Assembly: GCA_003490145.1 (NCBI GenBank)
Contig: QULQ01000003.1
Coordinates: 1 to 64,000, forward strand
Source of the DNA: Lachnospiraceae bacterium OM04-12BH
GTDB lineage: Bacteria > Bacillota > Clostridia > Lachnospirales > Lachnospiraceae
DNA length: 64,000 bases
Direction: 5' to 3'
Translations under genes and position numbers: made by a program
Shown: positions 26,215-35,288 of the stretch, piece after piece
Layout of the letters: the number at the start of each line of letters is the position of its first letter
How positions within the stretch are numbered: position 1 is the stretch's first letter
Notes under the pieces: generated by a model
What the model saw: the letters and a program-made list of their open reading frames with translations, nothing else
Told to the model about the DNA's origin: nothing
Databases searched by the model: none

Positions 26215-26290
26215 AGTGATATGGAAAATGAAGACACAGCAGCTCTGACCCATGAAAAAACTGTTGTGAATTTTTACAAAATTTTTAAGA

Positions 26291-26337
26291 AAAGAGACTG
26301 TGGAAGTGGAGAAAGCCTTTCGACAGTCTCTTTTTTT
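26291..26337 (+). terminator. terminator of the metF-trxB unit
   Basis: AAAGAGACTGT (26291-26301) pairs with ACAGTCTCTTT (26323-26333), followed by T to 26337. Confidence 0.85.
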
Positions 26338-26449
26338 CTGTCAGAAAATACAAGATCTTGTAGATGGAAAAATTTGCCTTTGAAAATTTGGATATGAAAA
26401 AGTGCCGGATTTACAGGACTTTCAAGGCTGATGCAAAAAATCGCAGAGG

Positions 26450-26478
26450 TTGACAGTACTTGACGAAAGTGTTATAGT
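26450..26478 (+). promoter_or_regulatory. sigma-A promoter of the NlpC/P60 gene
   Basis: TTGACA (26450-26455), 17 bp, TATAGT (26473-26478). Gene starts 54 bp downstream. With the terminator upstream this accounts for the 26215-26532 gap; nothing else seen there. Confidence 0.8.
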
Positions 26479-26532
26479 GTTTTTAACATTTTTGTAACAA
26501 TTAAGCAGTGAAAGATTTGAAGGAGTTTTGTT

Positions 26533-27864
26533 ATGCAGAAATCTTACGTGAAAATAGCAGCAGGCGTTCTTTCAGCAGCGCTCTTATTTTCCGGTATGAA
26601 TATGAACAGCTTTGCGAAGGAGAAGACAGATCTTCCTTCCGCAGGCATTGATTTCTTCCTTGCTTCCAATGGTACCAGTGTCAAGAACATCAAGGATGAG
26701 ACAGATGCCAAAAAGGCAGAGCAGAAAGAAAGCAGTACAGGAACAGCAGCTACAGAAGAATCATCAGCGGCATCTCCGTCGCTCAGTGCATCTCCACTGG
26801 CAACAGCAAGCCCCAAGCTTGATGTACAGCCAATCCAGAAAGAGAAAGTCATTGAAGAAACCGTAACGGCTTCCACCACCAAGACCATTCCCCAGAAGGA
26901 AAGAGAAATCGCAGCCAGGAAGGAAGAAGAAGGCTTTAAATCTTTGGTTATCGCCAAGGTAAATGATTATGTAAATGTCAGAAGCATTCCCAGTGAGGAT
27001 GGTGAGATCCTTGGTAAGCTTTATGACAAGTCTGTTGGTGAATTTATTTCAGAGGACAACGGCTGGTACGAGATCACATCCGGCAGTGTGACCGGTTATG
27101 TGAAGGCAGAGTATTGTGTCACAGGTGAGGATGCAGTAGAGCTTGCCAAAGAGGTGGGTACAAGAATCGCCACCGTTAATACTACTACTCTCTATGTAAG
27201 AGAAGAGCCCTCTACTGATTCCGCAGTGATCGGTATGGTTCCTATTGAAGACGAACTGCTGGTTACCGAAGAACTGGACGGCTGGGTTAAGGTAAATATC
27301 GAGGAAGGTGATGGCTATGTATCCTTAGATTATGTCACCCTTTCCACAGAATTCGTAAAGGCAGAGTCCAAGGCAGAAGAGGAAGCAAGACTTGCCAAGG
27401 AAGAAGCAGAGAGAAAGGCAGCACAGGAAGCAGCAGCCAAGGCAGCGAAAGCAAATAAGAAGAACAGCCAGAGCAGCAATCAGAGTTATGCGGCACCGGT
27501 TATTTCAGGAAGCGGCAGTGAGCTTGGCAAGGAGCTCGCAAACTTCGCCTGTCAGTTCGTCGGCAATCCTTACGTCTGGGGTGGAACATCCCTGACAAAT
27601 GGTGCGGACTGCTCCGGATTTGTTATGAGTGTATATTCCAATTATGGTGTCAGCCTGCCTCATTCATCTTCAGCAGACAGAAGCGTAGGTGCTGCAGTTG
27701 GCAGCCTTGACAGTGCACAGCCGGGTGATATCATCTGTTATTCCGGTCATGTTGCAATCTATATTGGCGGCGGACAGATCGTGCATGCATCAACAGCAAA
27801 GACAGGAATTATTATTTCCAACGCAAATTACCGTTCTATCCTTTCTATCCGGAGAATCTTCTAA
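26533..27864 (+). CDS. secreted SH3-NlpC/P60 peptidoglycan hydrolase
   Basis: 443 aa. Signal peptide (about 1-28), a Ser/Ala-rich low-complexity stretch (about 50-95), two bacterial SH3 domains (about 138-190 with DYVNVRSIPSEDGEILGKL; about 215-265 with TLYVREEPSTDSAVIGMV), an Ala/Lys/Glu helical linker (about 275-320) and a C-terminal NlpC/P60 domain (about 333-443) with catalytic DCSGFV, GHVAIYIG and the second His in IVHAST. Cleaves D-Glu to diamino-acid bonds of peptidoglycan stems. AAGGAG ribosome site and own promoter. Confidence 0.94.
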   Translation: MQKSYVKIAAGVLSAALLFSGMNMNSFAKEKTDLPSAGIDFFLASNGTSVKNIKDETDAKKAEQKESSTGTAATEESSAASPSLSASPLATASPKLDVQPIQKEKVIEETVTASTTKTIPQKEREIAARKEEEGFKSLVIAKVNDYVNVRSIPSEDGEILGKLYDKSVGEFISEDNGWYEITSGSVTGYVKAEYCVTGEDAVELAKEVGTRIATVNTTTLYVREEPSTDSAVIGMVPIEDELLVTEELDGWVKVNIEEGDGYVSLDYVTLSTEFVKAESKAEEEARLAKEEAERKAAQEAAAKAAKANKKNSQSSNQSYAAPVISGSGSELGKELANFACQFVGNPYVWGGTSLTNGADCSGFVMSVYSNYGVSLPHSSSADRSVGAAVGSLDSAQPGDIICYSGHVAIYIGGGQIVHASTAKTGIIISNANYRSILSIRRIF

Positions 27865-27906
27865 AAGGAGTCCGATTCTCTCAGGAAAACAGAAAAATGA
27901 AATTAC

Positions 27907-27943
27907 AGAAGTCTGATTCATAAAGAGTCAGACTTCTTTTTTT
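27907..27943 (+). terminator. terminator of the NlpC/P60 gene
   Basis: AGAAGTCTGA (27907-27916) pairs with TCAGACTTCT (27928-27937); T run to 27943. Confidence 0.85.
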
Positions 27944-28044
27944 GTACCAAAACGGGTTGACAAACGATGGCGTGTGCAAGTTACACAAAGCAGAAAAAGA
28001 GAGAACTGATATATATGGACGACAGGAAGAAAAGGACTAAAAAG

Positions 28045-28115
28045 TTATCCACATACACAAATGCCATAAAACAGGCATTTTTGATTTATACACGGAGTTA
28101 TCCACACTATCCACA
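28045..28115 (+). promoter_or_regulatory. cluster of DnaA-box-like sites
   Basis: Two perfect TTATCCACA boxes (28045-28053, 28098-28106) and two with one mismatch to TTATNCACA (TTATACACG 28086-28094, CTATCCACA 28107-28115), all on the same strand within 71 bp. A small hairpin AAATGCC/GGCATTT (28059-28080) lies between. No dnaA or dnaN gene is nearby. Confidence 0.55.
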
Positions 28116-28245
28116 GGGAAAATGAGGAACGGACGTTTTGTGTGTTTATGATAAAGAGAACAGGATAGTCGAAAAAAGTCACTTCCCGAAGATGACTAAA
28201 ATTGTTAGAAAACTGGTATCGTTTTTAAACAAATCATTGAAATTA

Positions 28246-28275
28246 TTGCAAAACTAAGGGGACATGTGCTATAAT
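28246..28275 (+). promoter_or_regulatory. promoter of hpf
   Basis: TTGCAA (28246-28251), 18 bp, TATAAT (28270-28275), 36 bp before the hpf ATG. Confidence 0.7.
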
Positions 28276-28311
28276 GATTGAAAGAAATAATCCACGGAAA
28301 GGATGATGTAT

Positions 28312-28839
28312 ATGAAGTTTATTATTATTGGCAAGAATATTGAAGTGACTCCTGGACTTCGTGCAGCAGTGGAGGACAAGATCGGTAAGCTTGAGAAGTA
28401 CTTTACACCGGAAACAGAGGTACATGTTACACTCAGTGTCGAGAAAGACAGACAGAAGATCGAAGTTACGATCCCGGTTAAGGGCAGTATCATCCGTTCT
28501 GAACAGGTAAGTAATGATATGTATGTATCGATTGATCTTGTAGAAGAGATCATCGAGAGGCAGCTGAAGAAGTATAAGACCAAGCTGATCGCCAAGGAGC
28601 AGTCGAGAGGATTCTTCAAGCAGGATTTTATAGAGAAGGATTATCTTGATGATGAGGAGGTACAGATCATCCGTACCAAGAAGTTCGATATCAAGCCTAT
28701 GTATCCGGAGGATGCCTGTGTACAGATGGAGCTTCTTGGACATAACTTCTTTGTATTCTGCAATGCTGAGACAGATCAGGTGAATGTTGTTTATAAGAGA
28801 AAAGGAAATACTTACGGTCTGATCGAGCCTGAGGTATAA
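28312..28839 (+). CDS. hpf: ribosome hibernation-promoting factor, long form
   Basis: 175 aa from the ATG at 28312, with AAAGGATG upstream; two earlier in-frame ATGs lie in or next to that site. N-terminal domain (MKFIIIGKNIEVTPGLRAAVEDKIGKLEKYF, about 1-100) binds the ribosome decoding region; C-terminal domain (about 118-175; VQIIRTKKFDIKPMYPEDACVQMELLGHNFFVF) dimerises 70S particles into 100S. Long HPF is usual in Bacillota. Confidence 0.94.
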   Translation: MKFIIIGKNIEVTPGLRAAVEDKIGKLEKYFTPETEVHVTLSVEKDRQKIEVTIPVKGSIIRSEQVSNDMYVSIDLVEEIIERQLKKYKTKLIAKEQSRGFFKQDFIEKDYLDDEEVQIIRTKKFDIKPMYPEDACVQMELLGHNFFVFCNAETDQVNVVYKRKGNTYGLIEPEV

Positions 28840-28902
28840 AATAAAGCGGCCGGTCCGGAGCGATGGAAGGACAGGCGTGACGGGCTCCCTGAGTGGGAGG
28901 CT

Positions 28903-28952
28903 AAATTCAAAAAGATGTGGGGCAGGTGCGCCACATCTTTTTGAATTTCTGG
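28903..28952 (+). terminator. long hairpin terminator after hpf
   Basis: Perfect 18-bp stem (28903-28920 with 28931-28948), 10-nt loop. The right arm contains the T-rich stretch and is followed by TCTG; symmetrical, so it may act both ways. Confidence 0.75.
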
Positions 28953-29016
28953 GGGCAGCCGGCATTTTTATTTAAAAAGCTTCCACGGTGCATGCTTTTT
29001 GAGGTATACTTTTACT

Positions 29017-30891
29017 ATGTTTATCATTCATATTTTATCGCTTTTAATTTTTATATTGATCCTTGGATTTTACCTGAAAGAGAAGCTGACAGACTGTATC
29101 CCTGCAGCAGTGAGCCTTCTGATCCTTTTCCTGTATGGGCTCAGCTTTGGAAACCTCCTCTGGCTGACGGATATCCTGGCACCCTTATTTCTGCTGGGAA
29201 GCGGAATCCTTGTCTTTAAAATGGACAGAAAAAAGAGAAAGGAGCTTGTCTCCTTTGCCGGGAGGGAGCTGAGGGCATCCGCTTTTCTGACAGCCCTGCT
29301 GCTGTTTATGGTTGTGACAGTGTGTGTATCCGGTAAGCTGACAAGCTGGTGGGATGACTATAATTTCTGGGCCACAGATGTGAAGTCCATTTTTTACCTG
29401 GACGGCTTTGCAGACAGGTATGAAAACGTGGCGGCAGAATTTGGGGATTATCCGCCGGGAACCCAGATGCTGAAATGGTGGTTCCTTCACCTTTCACCCT
29501 CGGAGTTCAGAGAAGGGCTGATGTTTGCAGGATATTATGTCTGCAATCTGGCATTTCTTGTTCCCCTGCTGGAGCGGATCAGAAAGAAGAACGTAATCAC
29601 CATGACGATCGGCGCTGTACTGCTGTGGCTGTTCCCTTCCATGGTGGAGGCCTTCTGGATGGACGGATGCTGCGCAGATCTTACCATGGCTGTGATCTAT
29701 GGGGCATTCCTGACAGCGGTTCTTGACAGAGAGGGGCATTCTTCCCTGTTTTATTACGGAAGACAGACCTGTTATCTGATGGTACTGGTGCTTTGCAAGA
29801 ATACAGGGGTGATCTGGCTGTTCTTTGGACTTTTATTTACACTGCTATATCACTTTCTGCACAGAAGGGATGAGATATTTGCACAGGACCGAAAGGCAGT
29901 GAAAAGAGGACTTATAGCTGTGGTATGCCTGCCTGCGCTGACAGAAGGAAGCTGGCTTTCCTTCTGCCTGATGAACAGAAGGGTTGCCAAGCTGACAGGC
30001 GTTGCGGTTCATATGGCGACAGGAAGCATGAACATCCCGGATGTACAGGGACAGATGGTAGATGCCTTTCTGACTGCCTTCCTGAAATGGCCCCTGCACC
30101 GGTATTCCACGGCCATACTGAATGTAAGTCCGCTGATGCTGGTGATCCTGGTTCTGGTTATTTATGCCCTGCTTGGGATCCGGAAAAAGATAACCGGCAA
30201 GGACAGCAGATTCCTGCTTTTGTTTGCCCTGCTGAGCGCAGCAAGCTTTTACAGCCTGAACCTGATCAGCCACCTGACGATCTTTGCAGTGGAAACACAA
30301 TATCTGGAGCCCTTTGGCATGGTGTCCTCGATTGAACGGTATGGAGCACCTTTTACGATAGGAAGCCTGTATCTGACCGCATATCTTGTACTGAAGTCAG
30401 AAAATGCTGTTCGGGGGCTGCTGCTCTGTGCTATACCGGTTCTTCTGACGGCAGATTATCAGGGATCTTACCGGGCACTGATCGGCTACGGGAATACTAT
30501 AGAAGAGATCCGGCAGGAGAGAGAAGACATCGTAGATGAAAAGGCAGAGGCCTTTCTGGCGAAGATCGGTGCAGGAACGAGGAAAAGCATCGGCCGTGTA
30601 CTGTATCTCCGGGATCTGTCGGATATCAGCTGGGTAAGGAATGCCTATGTCAGCTTTGAGGCAGCACCGGTATCTGTGATGTATGGAAATATCAGCGGAG
30701 AGACGACGGACAGCGCAGCACTTTTAAAGACGATCGAAGAGTCCCATGCAGGCTATCTGTATGTAGAGCCTCTTGATGAAGAGAATCAGGAGCTGTTTGC
30801 ACCCTTCATGGACGGAACGGAGTTTTCCTATGACACGCTTTATCGGATCATAGAAAACGATGGAAGGATATTGCTAGTACCGGTAGCATGA
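29017..30891 (+). CDS. large polytopic membrane protein, possibly GT-C glycosyltransferase-like
   Basis: About 624 aa from the ATG at 29017 (a TTG at 28999 is the alternative). About twelve TM helices. The first long outside loop has TSWWDDYNFWATDVK and FGDYPPGTQMLKWW, an acidic DD-x-N and YPPG pattern like the loop of GT-C family lipid-linked sugar transferases. The C-terminal 130 residues are soluble. No named family is clear to me. It may be cotranscribed with the secreted protein encoded next (77 bp), although TATAAT at 30909-30914 could start separate transcription. Confidence 0.6.
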   Translation: MFIIHILSLLIFILILGFYLKEKLTDCIPAAVSLLILFLYGLSFGNLLWLTDILAPLFLLGSGILVFKMDRKKRKELVSFAGRELRASAFLTALLLFMVVTVCVSGKLTSWWDDYNFWATDVKSIFYLDGFADRYENVAAEFGDYPPGTQMLKWWFLHLSPSEFREGLMFAGYYVCNLAFLVPLLERIRKKNVITMTIGAVLLWLFPSMVEAFWMDGCCADLTMAVIYGAFLTAVLDREGHSSLFYYGRQTCYLMVLVLCKNTGVIWLFFGLLFTLLYHFLHRRDEIFAQDRKAVKRGLIAVVCLPALTEGSWLSFCLMNRRVAKLTGVAVHMATGSMNIPDVQGQMVDAFLTAFLKWPLHRYSTAILNVSPLMLVILVLVIYALLGIRKKITGKDSRFLLLFALLSAASFYSLNLISHLTIFAVETQYLEPFGMVSSIERYGAPFTIGSLYLTAYLVLKSENAVRGLLLCAIPVLLTADYQGSYRALIGYGNTIEEIRQEREDIVDEKAEAFLAKIGAGTRKSIGRVLYLRDLSDISWVRNAYVSFEAAPVSVMYGNISGETTDSAALLKTIEESHAGYLYVEPLDEENQELFAPFMDGTEFSYDTLYRIIENDGRILLVPVA

Positions 30892-30968
30892 AACATCCTT
30901 TCATTTGCTATAATAAATATGTAAAAGTAGTGTAGAAGGAAATTTTATGTAAGCGAAAGGGGAAAAGA

Positions 30969-31964
30969 ATGAAGAAAAAGACAGCAGTACTGACGGCGGG
31001 CTTCCTGTCATTTGGTGTGCTTGTACTCGCTTCCAATATGATAGTAGATGGCAGGGAAGGAGCAAAGGGGAAGACGATACCGTATACACTGGAAATCACG
31101 CTTCCGGAAAATGCGGCAGATGGCAGCATGATCTGCTTCCAGCAGGCATCACAGGAAAGCGGAGAAAGTAAGGACAGTGAAGATAAAGCCCATGAAAATG
31201 CCTCCGGCAATCTGGTGATCGGGTACAATCAGGATACCGGCAGACCGTCCGTTTTCTTTACCGGGCAGGAAGAGATCATCCTGAATGAAAAGAATGAGCT
31301 GGTCTGGAAGGACTGTAGGCAGCCGGTTATCCTGACAGATAAGATCCAGGTCGTATCGACACCGGATTATGATTATCGTTTCCTGATGAAGGATGCAGAG
31401 GGCAGGGAACAGATCCTTTCCTTTTCCTATGCAAAAATGCAAAGGATGCCGGATCAGGCCGTGACGGTTTCGGAAGAAGGCACTCCCATCGTGAACGCAG
31501 CTTATGTGACAAGGATGAAGGGAACCGCACTTTTGCAGGGAGAGATCAGGAATCTCATCGAAAATGGCTATGAAGAGCTGGCAGGCTTCCTGCAGAAGCT
31601 GGCAGATGAAAAGATCGCTGTTTCAGCGGACGGCTCCGTGGTTCCCGAGGGAGAAATGCTTCCGGCAGGCATGGTACTTCTGTCAGCGGCAAGCCCTGTG
31701 AGCTGTGTGAATGTCAGTGATGAGACACTGTATTCCTGGAGCGCCTTTTTTGACAAGGTCGAAGAGATCCGTAAGGAAGAGGAGTGGCAGGCCTATCTGG
31801 AAAGCCTGAGAAGCCAGGAAAAGAAGGAAGAAGCGTCAGTGACAGTGCCTGCTGTACCGGCAGCACAGGCACCGGCAGGAACAGCGCAGCCGACACAGAT
31901 AGAACCTACAGCGGTACCAACTTCGACTCCCACCGAGATGCCGAATATAACATCAGGTGTGTGA
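30969..31964 (+). CDS. secreted or anchored protein of unknown function
   Basis: 331 aa. N-terminal hydrophobic helix (about 5-23) as signal or anchor, no lipobox Cys. The middle is mixed alpha/beta without motifs I recognise; the C-terminal 45 residues are low-complexity Ala/Pro/Thr (TVPAVPAAQAP, then PTAVPTSTPTEMP), similar in style to the Thr/Ala/Pro linkers of other surface proteins in this window. AAGGGG ribosome site. Confidence 0.65.
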   Translation: MKKKTAVLTAGFLSFGVLVLASNMIVDGREGAKGKTIPYTLEITLPENAADGSMICFQQASQESGESKDSEDKAHENASGNLVIGYNQDTGRPSVFFTGQEEIILNEKNELVWKDCRQPVILTDKIQVVSTPDYDYRFLMKDAEGREQILSFSYAKMQRMPDQAVTVSEEGTPIVNAAYVTRMKGTALLQGEIRNLIENGYEELAGFLQKLADEKIAVSADGSVVPEGEMLPAGMVLLSAASPVSCVNVSDETLYSWSAFFDKVEEIRKEEEWQAYLESLRSQEKKEEASVTVPAVPAAQAPAGTAQPTQIEPTAVPTSTPTEMPNITSGV

Positions 31965-31985
31965 CAACATATCTGAAAGCTTCAA

Positions 31986-32022
31986 AGACGTTTCGCTCTT
32001 CATCAGAACGAAGCGTCTTTTT
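31986..32022 (+). terminator. terminator before the butyryl-CoA operon
   Basis: AGACGTTTCG (31986-31995) pairs with CGAAGCGTCT (32009-32018) with one T-G wobble, then T to 32022. Confidence 0.8.
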
Positions 32023-32081
32023 CAGCTTCGCGTCCAGTGGACGAATGTCCTTTTAACAAATGTCTTTTCTGTGAATTGTGA

Positions 32082-32110
32082 TTGCAAAAGTAAAAGCCCT
32101 ATGTTATAAT
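32082..32110 (+). promoter_or_regulatory. promoter of the butyryl-CoA operon
   Basis: TTGCAA (32082-32087), 17 bp, TATAAT (32105-32110), leaving a leader of about 90 nt. TTAACAA half-sites, as in Rex operators, occur at 32053-32059 and 32135-32141 but no full Rex palindrome is visible. Confidence 0.75.
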
Positions 32111-32205
32111 GATTTCTGTGGCAATGACAAAAAATTAACAATCGTTGCAGACAGCCGGTAAGGCTGAAATTTTATACAAAATGATTCAAACGGAGGAAAG
32201 AAATA

Positions 32206-33390
32206 ATGGCAAAGAAAGTTGTTTTAGCCGGTGCATGCCGTACAGCGATCGGTACCATGGGTGGCTCTTTAAGCACAACCCCTGCTGCTGAGCTTGGCGC
32301 AATCGTAATCAAGGAGGCACTTCAGAGGGCTGGAGTTGCTCCGGAAGCAGTAGATCAGGTATACATGGGATGTGTTATCCAGGCTGGCCTTGGACAGAAC
32401 GTAGCCCGTCAGGCATCTATCAAGGCAGGACTTCCGATCGAGGTTCCCGCTGTTACCATGAACGTTGTCTGTGGTTCTGGTCTGAACTGTGTAAACCAGG
32501 CAGCACAGATGATCATGGCAGGAGATGCTGACATCGTTGTAGCAGGCGGTATGGAGAACATGTCCCTGGCACCCTATGCTGTTCCTCAGGCACGTTTCGG
32601 ATATAGAATGAACAATGGTACTTTAGTTGACTGCATGATCAAGGATGCCCTTTGGGATGCATTCAATGATTACCACATGATCACAACTGCAGACAATATC
32701 TGCAGAGAGTGGGGACTGACCAGGGAAGAGCTGGATGAGTTCGCATTAAAGAGCCAGTTAAAGGCTGAAGAAGCGCAGAAGAATGGTGCTTTCGAGAACG
32801 AAATTGTACCTGTAATGGTTAAGAAGAAAAAAGAAATGATCGAGTTCAAGGTAGATGAAGGACCCCGCCATGGTTCTACCATCGAAGGACTTGCAAAGCT
32901 TCGTACCATCAATCCTGACGGATTTGTTACCGCTGGTAATGCATCCGGTATCAATGATGGCGCAGCAGCAGTCGTTGTTATGAGCGAAGAGAAGGCTAAG
33001 GAGCTTGGCGTTAAGCCCATGGCTACTTTCGTAGCTGGCGCACTTGCAGGTGTAAGACCTGAGGTTATGGGTATCGGACCTGTTGCTGCTACCAGGAAGG
33101 TTATGGCTAAGACAGGCATGAAGATCGAGGACTTCGATATCATCGAGGCAAACGAAGCATTCGCAGCACAGTCTGTTGCAGTAGGTAAGGATCTGGGAAT
33201 CGATGTTGACAAGCAGCTCAACCCCAATGGTGGTGCGATCGCTCTTGGACATCCTGTTGGAGCTTCCGGATGCCGTATCCTTGTTACACTGCTTCATGAG
33301 ATGCAGGCAAGAGGAGCCAAGACCGGTCTTGCAACTCTTTGCATCGGCGGTGGTATGGGATGCTCTACAGTCGTTAAGATTGAAGACTAA
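32206..33390 (+). CDS. thlA: acetyl-CoA C-acetyltransferase (thiolase)
   Basis: 394 aa. Active-site Cys in [12 protein letters not shown] (near 88), His in [18 protein letters not shown] and the second Cys in CIGGGMG. Condenses two acetyl-CoA to acetoacetyl-CoA, the first step of butyrate formation. GGAGG ribosome site. First gene of the operon. A very similar paralogue lies at 61063-62244. Confidence 0.95.
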   Translation: MAKKVVLAGACRTAIGTMGGSLSTTPAAELGAIVIKEALQRAGVAPEAVDQVYMGCVIQAGLGQNVARQASIKAGLPIEVPAVTMNVVCGSGLNCVNQAAQMIMAGDADIVVAGGMENMSLAPYAVPQARFGYRMNNGTLVDCMIKDALWDAFNDYHMITTADNICREWGLTREELDEFALKSQLKAEEAQKNGAFENEIVPVMVKKKKEMIEFKVDEGPRHGSTIEGLAKLRTINPDGFVTAGNASGINDGAAAVVVMSEEKAKELGVKPMATFVAGALAGVRPEVMGIGPVAATRKVMAKTGMKIEDFDIIEANEAFAAQSVAVGKDLGIDVDKQLNPNGGAIALGHPVGASGCRILVTLLHEMQARGAKTGLATLCIGGGMGCSTVVKIED

Positions 33391-33408
33391 GCATATTTTA
33401 AGGAAAAT

Positions 33409-33444
33409 AAGTAAGCAGGCTTAACTTCTTAGGTCTGCTTACTT
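33409..33444 (+). other. intercistronic hairpin thl/crt
   Basis: AAGTAAGCAG (33409-33418) pairs with CTGCTTACTT (33435-33444), extended inward by two pairs; no T run. Likely an mRNA processing or stabilising structure rather than a full terminator. Confidence 0.55.
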
Positions 33445-33474
33445 CTGTGAACAAAATAAAAAGGAGTTAATACC

Positions 33475-34260
33475 ATGGAATTTGTAACATATGAGCAGAA
33501 GGGTGCTTATGCCATTATCACCATCAGCCGTGAGAAGGCACTGAACGCACTGAATTCTACAGTACTGGACGAGCTGAACGCTGTTCTGGATGCTGTAAAC
33601 CTTGATGAAGTAAGAGCACTGATCCTGACAGGTGCAGGACAGAAGTCCTTCGTTGCAGGTGCAGATATCGCTGAGATGAGCACACTGACCAAGGTAGAGG
33701 GCGAAGCCTTCGGTAAGAAGGGAAATGATGTGTTCCGCAAGATCGAAACCTTCCCGATCCCTGTGATCGCTGCAGTAAACGGATTCGCACTTGGCGGCGG
33801 ATGCGAGATCTCCATGAGCTGTGATATCAGGATCTGTTCTGACAATGCCGTATTTGGACAGCCTGAGGTTGGTCTTGGCATCACACCCGGATTTGGCGGT
33901 ACACAGAGACTTGCCCGTCTTGTAGGCGCTGGCATGGCTAAGCAGATGATCTACACAGCAAGAAACATCAAGGCTGACGAGGCTTACAGAATCGGTCTTG
34001 TAAACGCTGTTTATACACAGGAGGAGTTACTTCCTGCAGCAGAGAAGATGGCAGCAGGCATTGCAAAGAATGCACCGATCGCTGTCCGCAACTGCAAGAA
34101 AGCGATCAACGAAGGTCTTGATGCAGACATGGATCAGGCAATCGTGATCGAAGAGAAGCTTTTTGGTGACTGCTTTGAGACAGAAGACCAGAAGTATGGA
34201 ATGGCATTCTTCCTTGACAAGAACAAGGAAAAGGTAAAAGAGCCCTTCAAGAACTGCTGA
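33475..34260 (+). CDS. crt: 3-hydroxybutyryl-CoA dehydratase (crotonase)
   Basis: 261 aa. Crotonase fold with oxyanion-hole segments SFVAGADIAEM and FALGGGCEISMSCD, and the two catalytic glutamates in the GGCE and PEVGLGITPGFGGTQRL regions. Dehydrates 3-hydroxybutyryl-CoA to crotonyl-CoA. AAGGAG ribosome site. Confidence 0.95.
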   Translation: MEFVTYEQKGAYAIITISREKALNALNSTVLDELNAVLDAVNLDEVRALILTGAGQKSFVAGADIAEMSTLTKVEGEAFGKKGNDVFRKIETFPIPVIAAVNGFALGGGCEISMSCDIRICSDNAVFGQPEVGLGITPGFGGTQRLARLVGAGMAKQMIYTARNIKADEAYRIGLVNAVYTQEELLPAAEKMAAGIAKNAPIAVRNCKKAINEGLDADMDQAIVIEEKLFGDCFETEDQKYGMAFFLDKNKEKVKEPFKNC

Positions 34261-34286
34261 TTTCGGAAAGCACAGATCTGTAAATG

Positions 34287-34323
34287 ACAGCCGGCGTAGT
34301 GCCTGCGGCAGGAAACCGGCTGT
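34287..34323 (+). other. intercistronic hairpin crt/hbd
   Basis: ACAGCCGG (34287-34294) pairs with CCGGCTGT (34316-34323), loop with partial inner pairing; no T run. Confidence 0.5.
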
Positions 34324-34362
34324 TAAGAATAAAAGATAATGAAAATCTCAGGAGGAAAAGAA

Positions 34363-35235
34363 ATGAAAGTAGGTATTATCGGTGCCGGTACTATGGGACA
34401 GGGTATTGCAAAGGCATTTGCCCAGGTTGACGGATATGAAGTAGCGCTCTGCGATATTAAGCAGGAGTGGGCTGACGGCGGAAAAGCAAAGATCGCCAAA
34501 GGCTATGCTAAATTAGTTGAAAAAGGAAAATTAACACAGGAAGCAGTAGATGCTATCCTTGCAAAGATCACTCCCGGTCTGAAGGAAGACCTCTGCAAAG
34601 ACTGTGATCTGATCGTTGAAGCAGCATTTGAGAACATGGAAGTAAAGAAGACAACCTTTGCAGAGCTTGACAAGATCGCTAAGCCTGAGTGTGTATTCGC
34701 TTCCAACACATCCAGCCTTTCCATCACAGAGATCGGAAACGGACTGAACCGTCCTATGATCGGTATGCACTTCTTTAACCCTGCTGACCGTATGAAGTTA
34801 GTTGAGGTTATTGCCGGTGTAAATACTCCTGCAGAGACAGTTGATACCATCAAGAAGATTTCTGAAGAGATCGGAAAGACTCCTGTACAGGTTAACGAGG
34901 CAGCCGGTTTTGTAGTAAACCGTATCCTTGTTCCCATGATCAACGAAGCAGCCTTCATCAAGATGGAAGGTGTTTCAGATGTAGCCGGTATCGATGCGGC
35001 TATGAAGCTTGGTGCAAACCATCCTATGGGACCCCTTGAACTTGGTGATTTCATCGGTCTTGATATCTGCCTTGCTATCATGGATGTTCTTTACAATGAA
35101 ACAGGTGACAGCAAATATCGTGCATGTCCTCTTCTCCGTAAGATGGTTCGTGGCGGTAATCTTGGTGTTAAGAGCGGCAAGGGCTTCTATATTTACAATG
35201 CAGACAGAACAAAGACCCCTGTTGATGCACAGTAA
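34363..35235 (+). CDS. hbd: 3-hydroxybutyryl-CoA dehydrogenase
   Basis: 290 aa from the ATG at 34363 (AGGAGG 8 nt upstream). NAD(P) motif GIIGAGTMGQGIA at the N-terminus, SSLSITEI, catalytic His in GMHFFNPADRMKLVEVI, and the C-terminal dimer domain with AAGFVVNRIL and GANHPMGPLELGDFIGLD. Reduces acetoacetyl-CoA to 3-hydroxybutyryl-CoA. Confidence 0.95.
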   Translation: MKVGIIGAGTMGQGIAKAFAQVDGYEVALCDIKQEWADGGKAKIAKGYAKLVEKGKLTQEAVDAILAKITPGLKEDLCKDCDLIVEAAFENMEVKKTTFAELDKIAKPECVFASNTSSLSITEIGNGLNRPMIGMHFFNPADRMKLVEVIAGVNTPAETVDTIKKISEEIGKTPVQVNEAAGFVVNRILVPMINEAAFIKMEGVSDVAGIDAAMKLGANHPMGPLELGDFIGLDICLAIMDVLYNETGDSKYRACPLLRKMVRGGNLGVKSGKGFYIYNADRTKTPVDAQ

Positions 35236-35288
35236 TTTTAATTGAGGATTCCCTCAATAACATATATTTAATGGAGGATATAAAAATC

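Noticed and set aside
28045..28115. Possible chromosomal replication origin
   Set aside because: No dnaA, dnaN, rpmH or AT-rich unwinding tract beside the boxes; kept only as a DnaA-box cluster.
32130..32160. Rex redox-repressor operator before thlA
   Set aside because: Only TTAACAA half-sites are visible; the full palindrome is not present.
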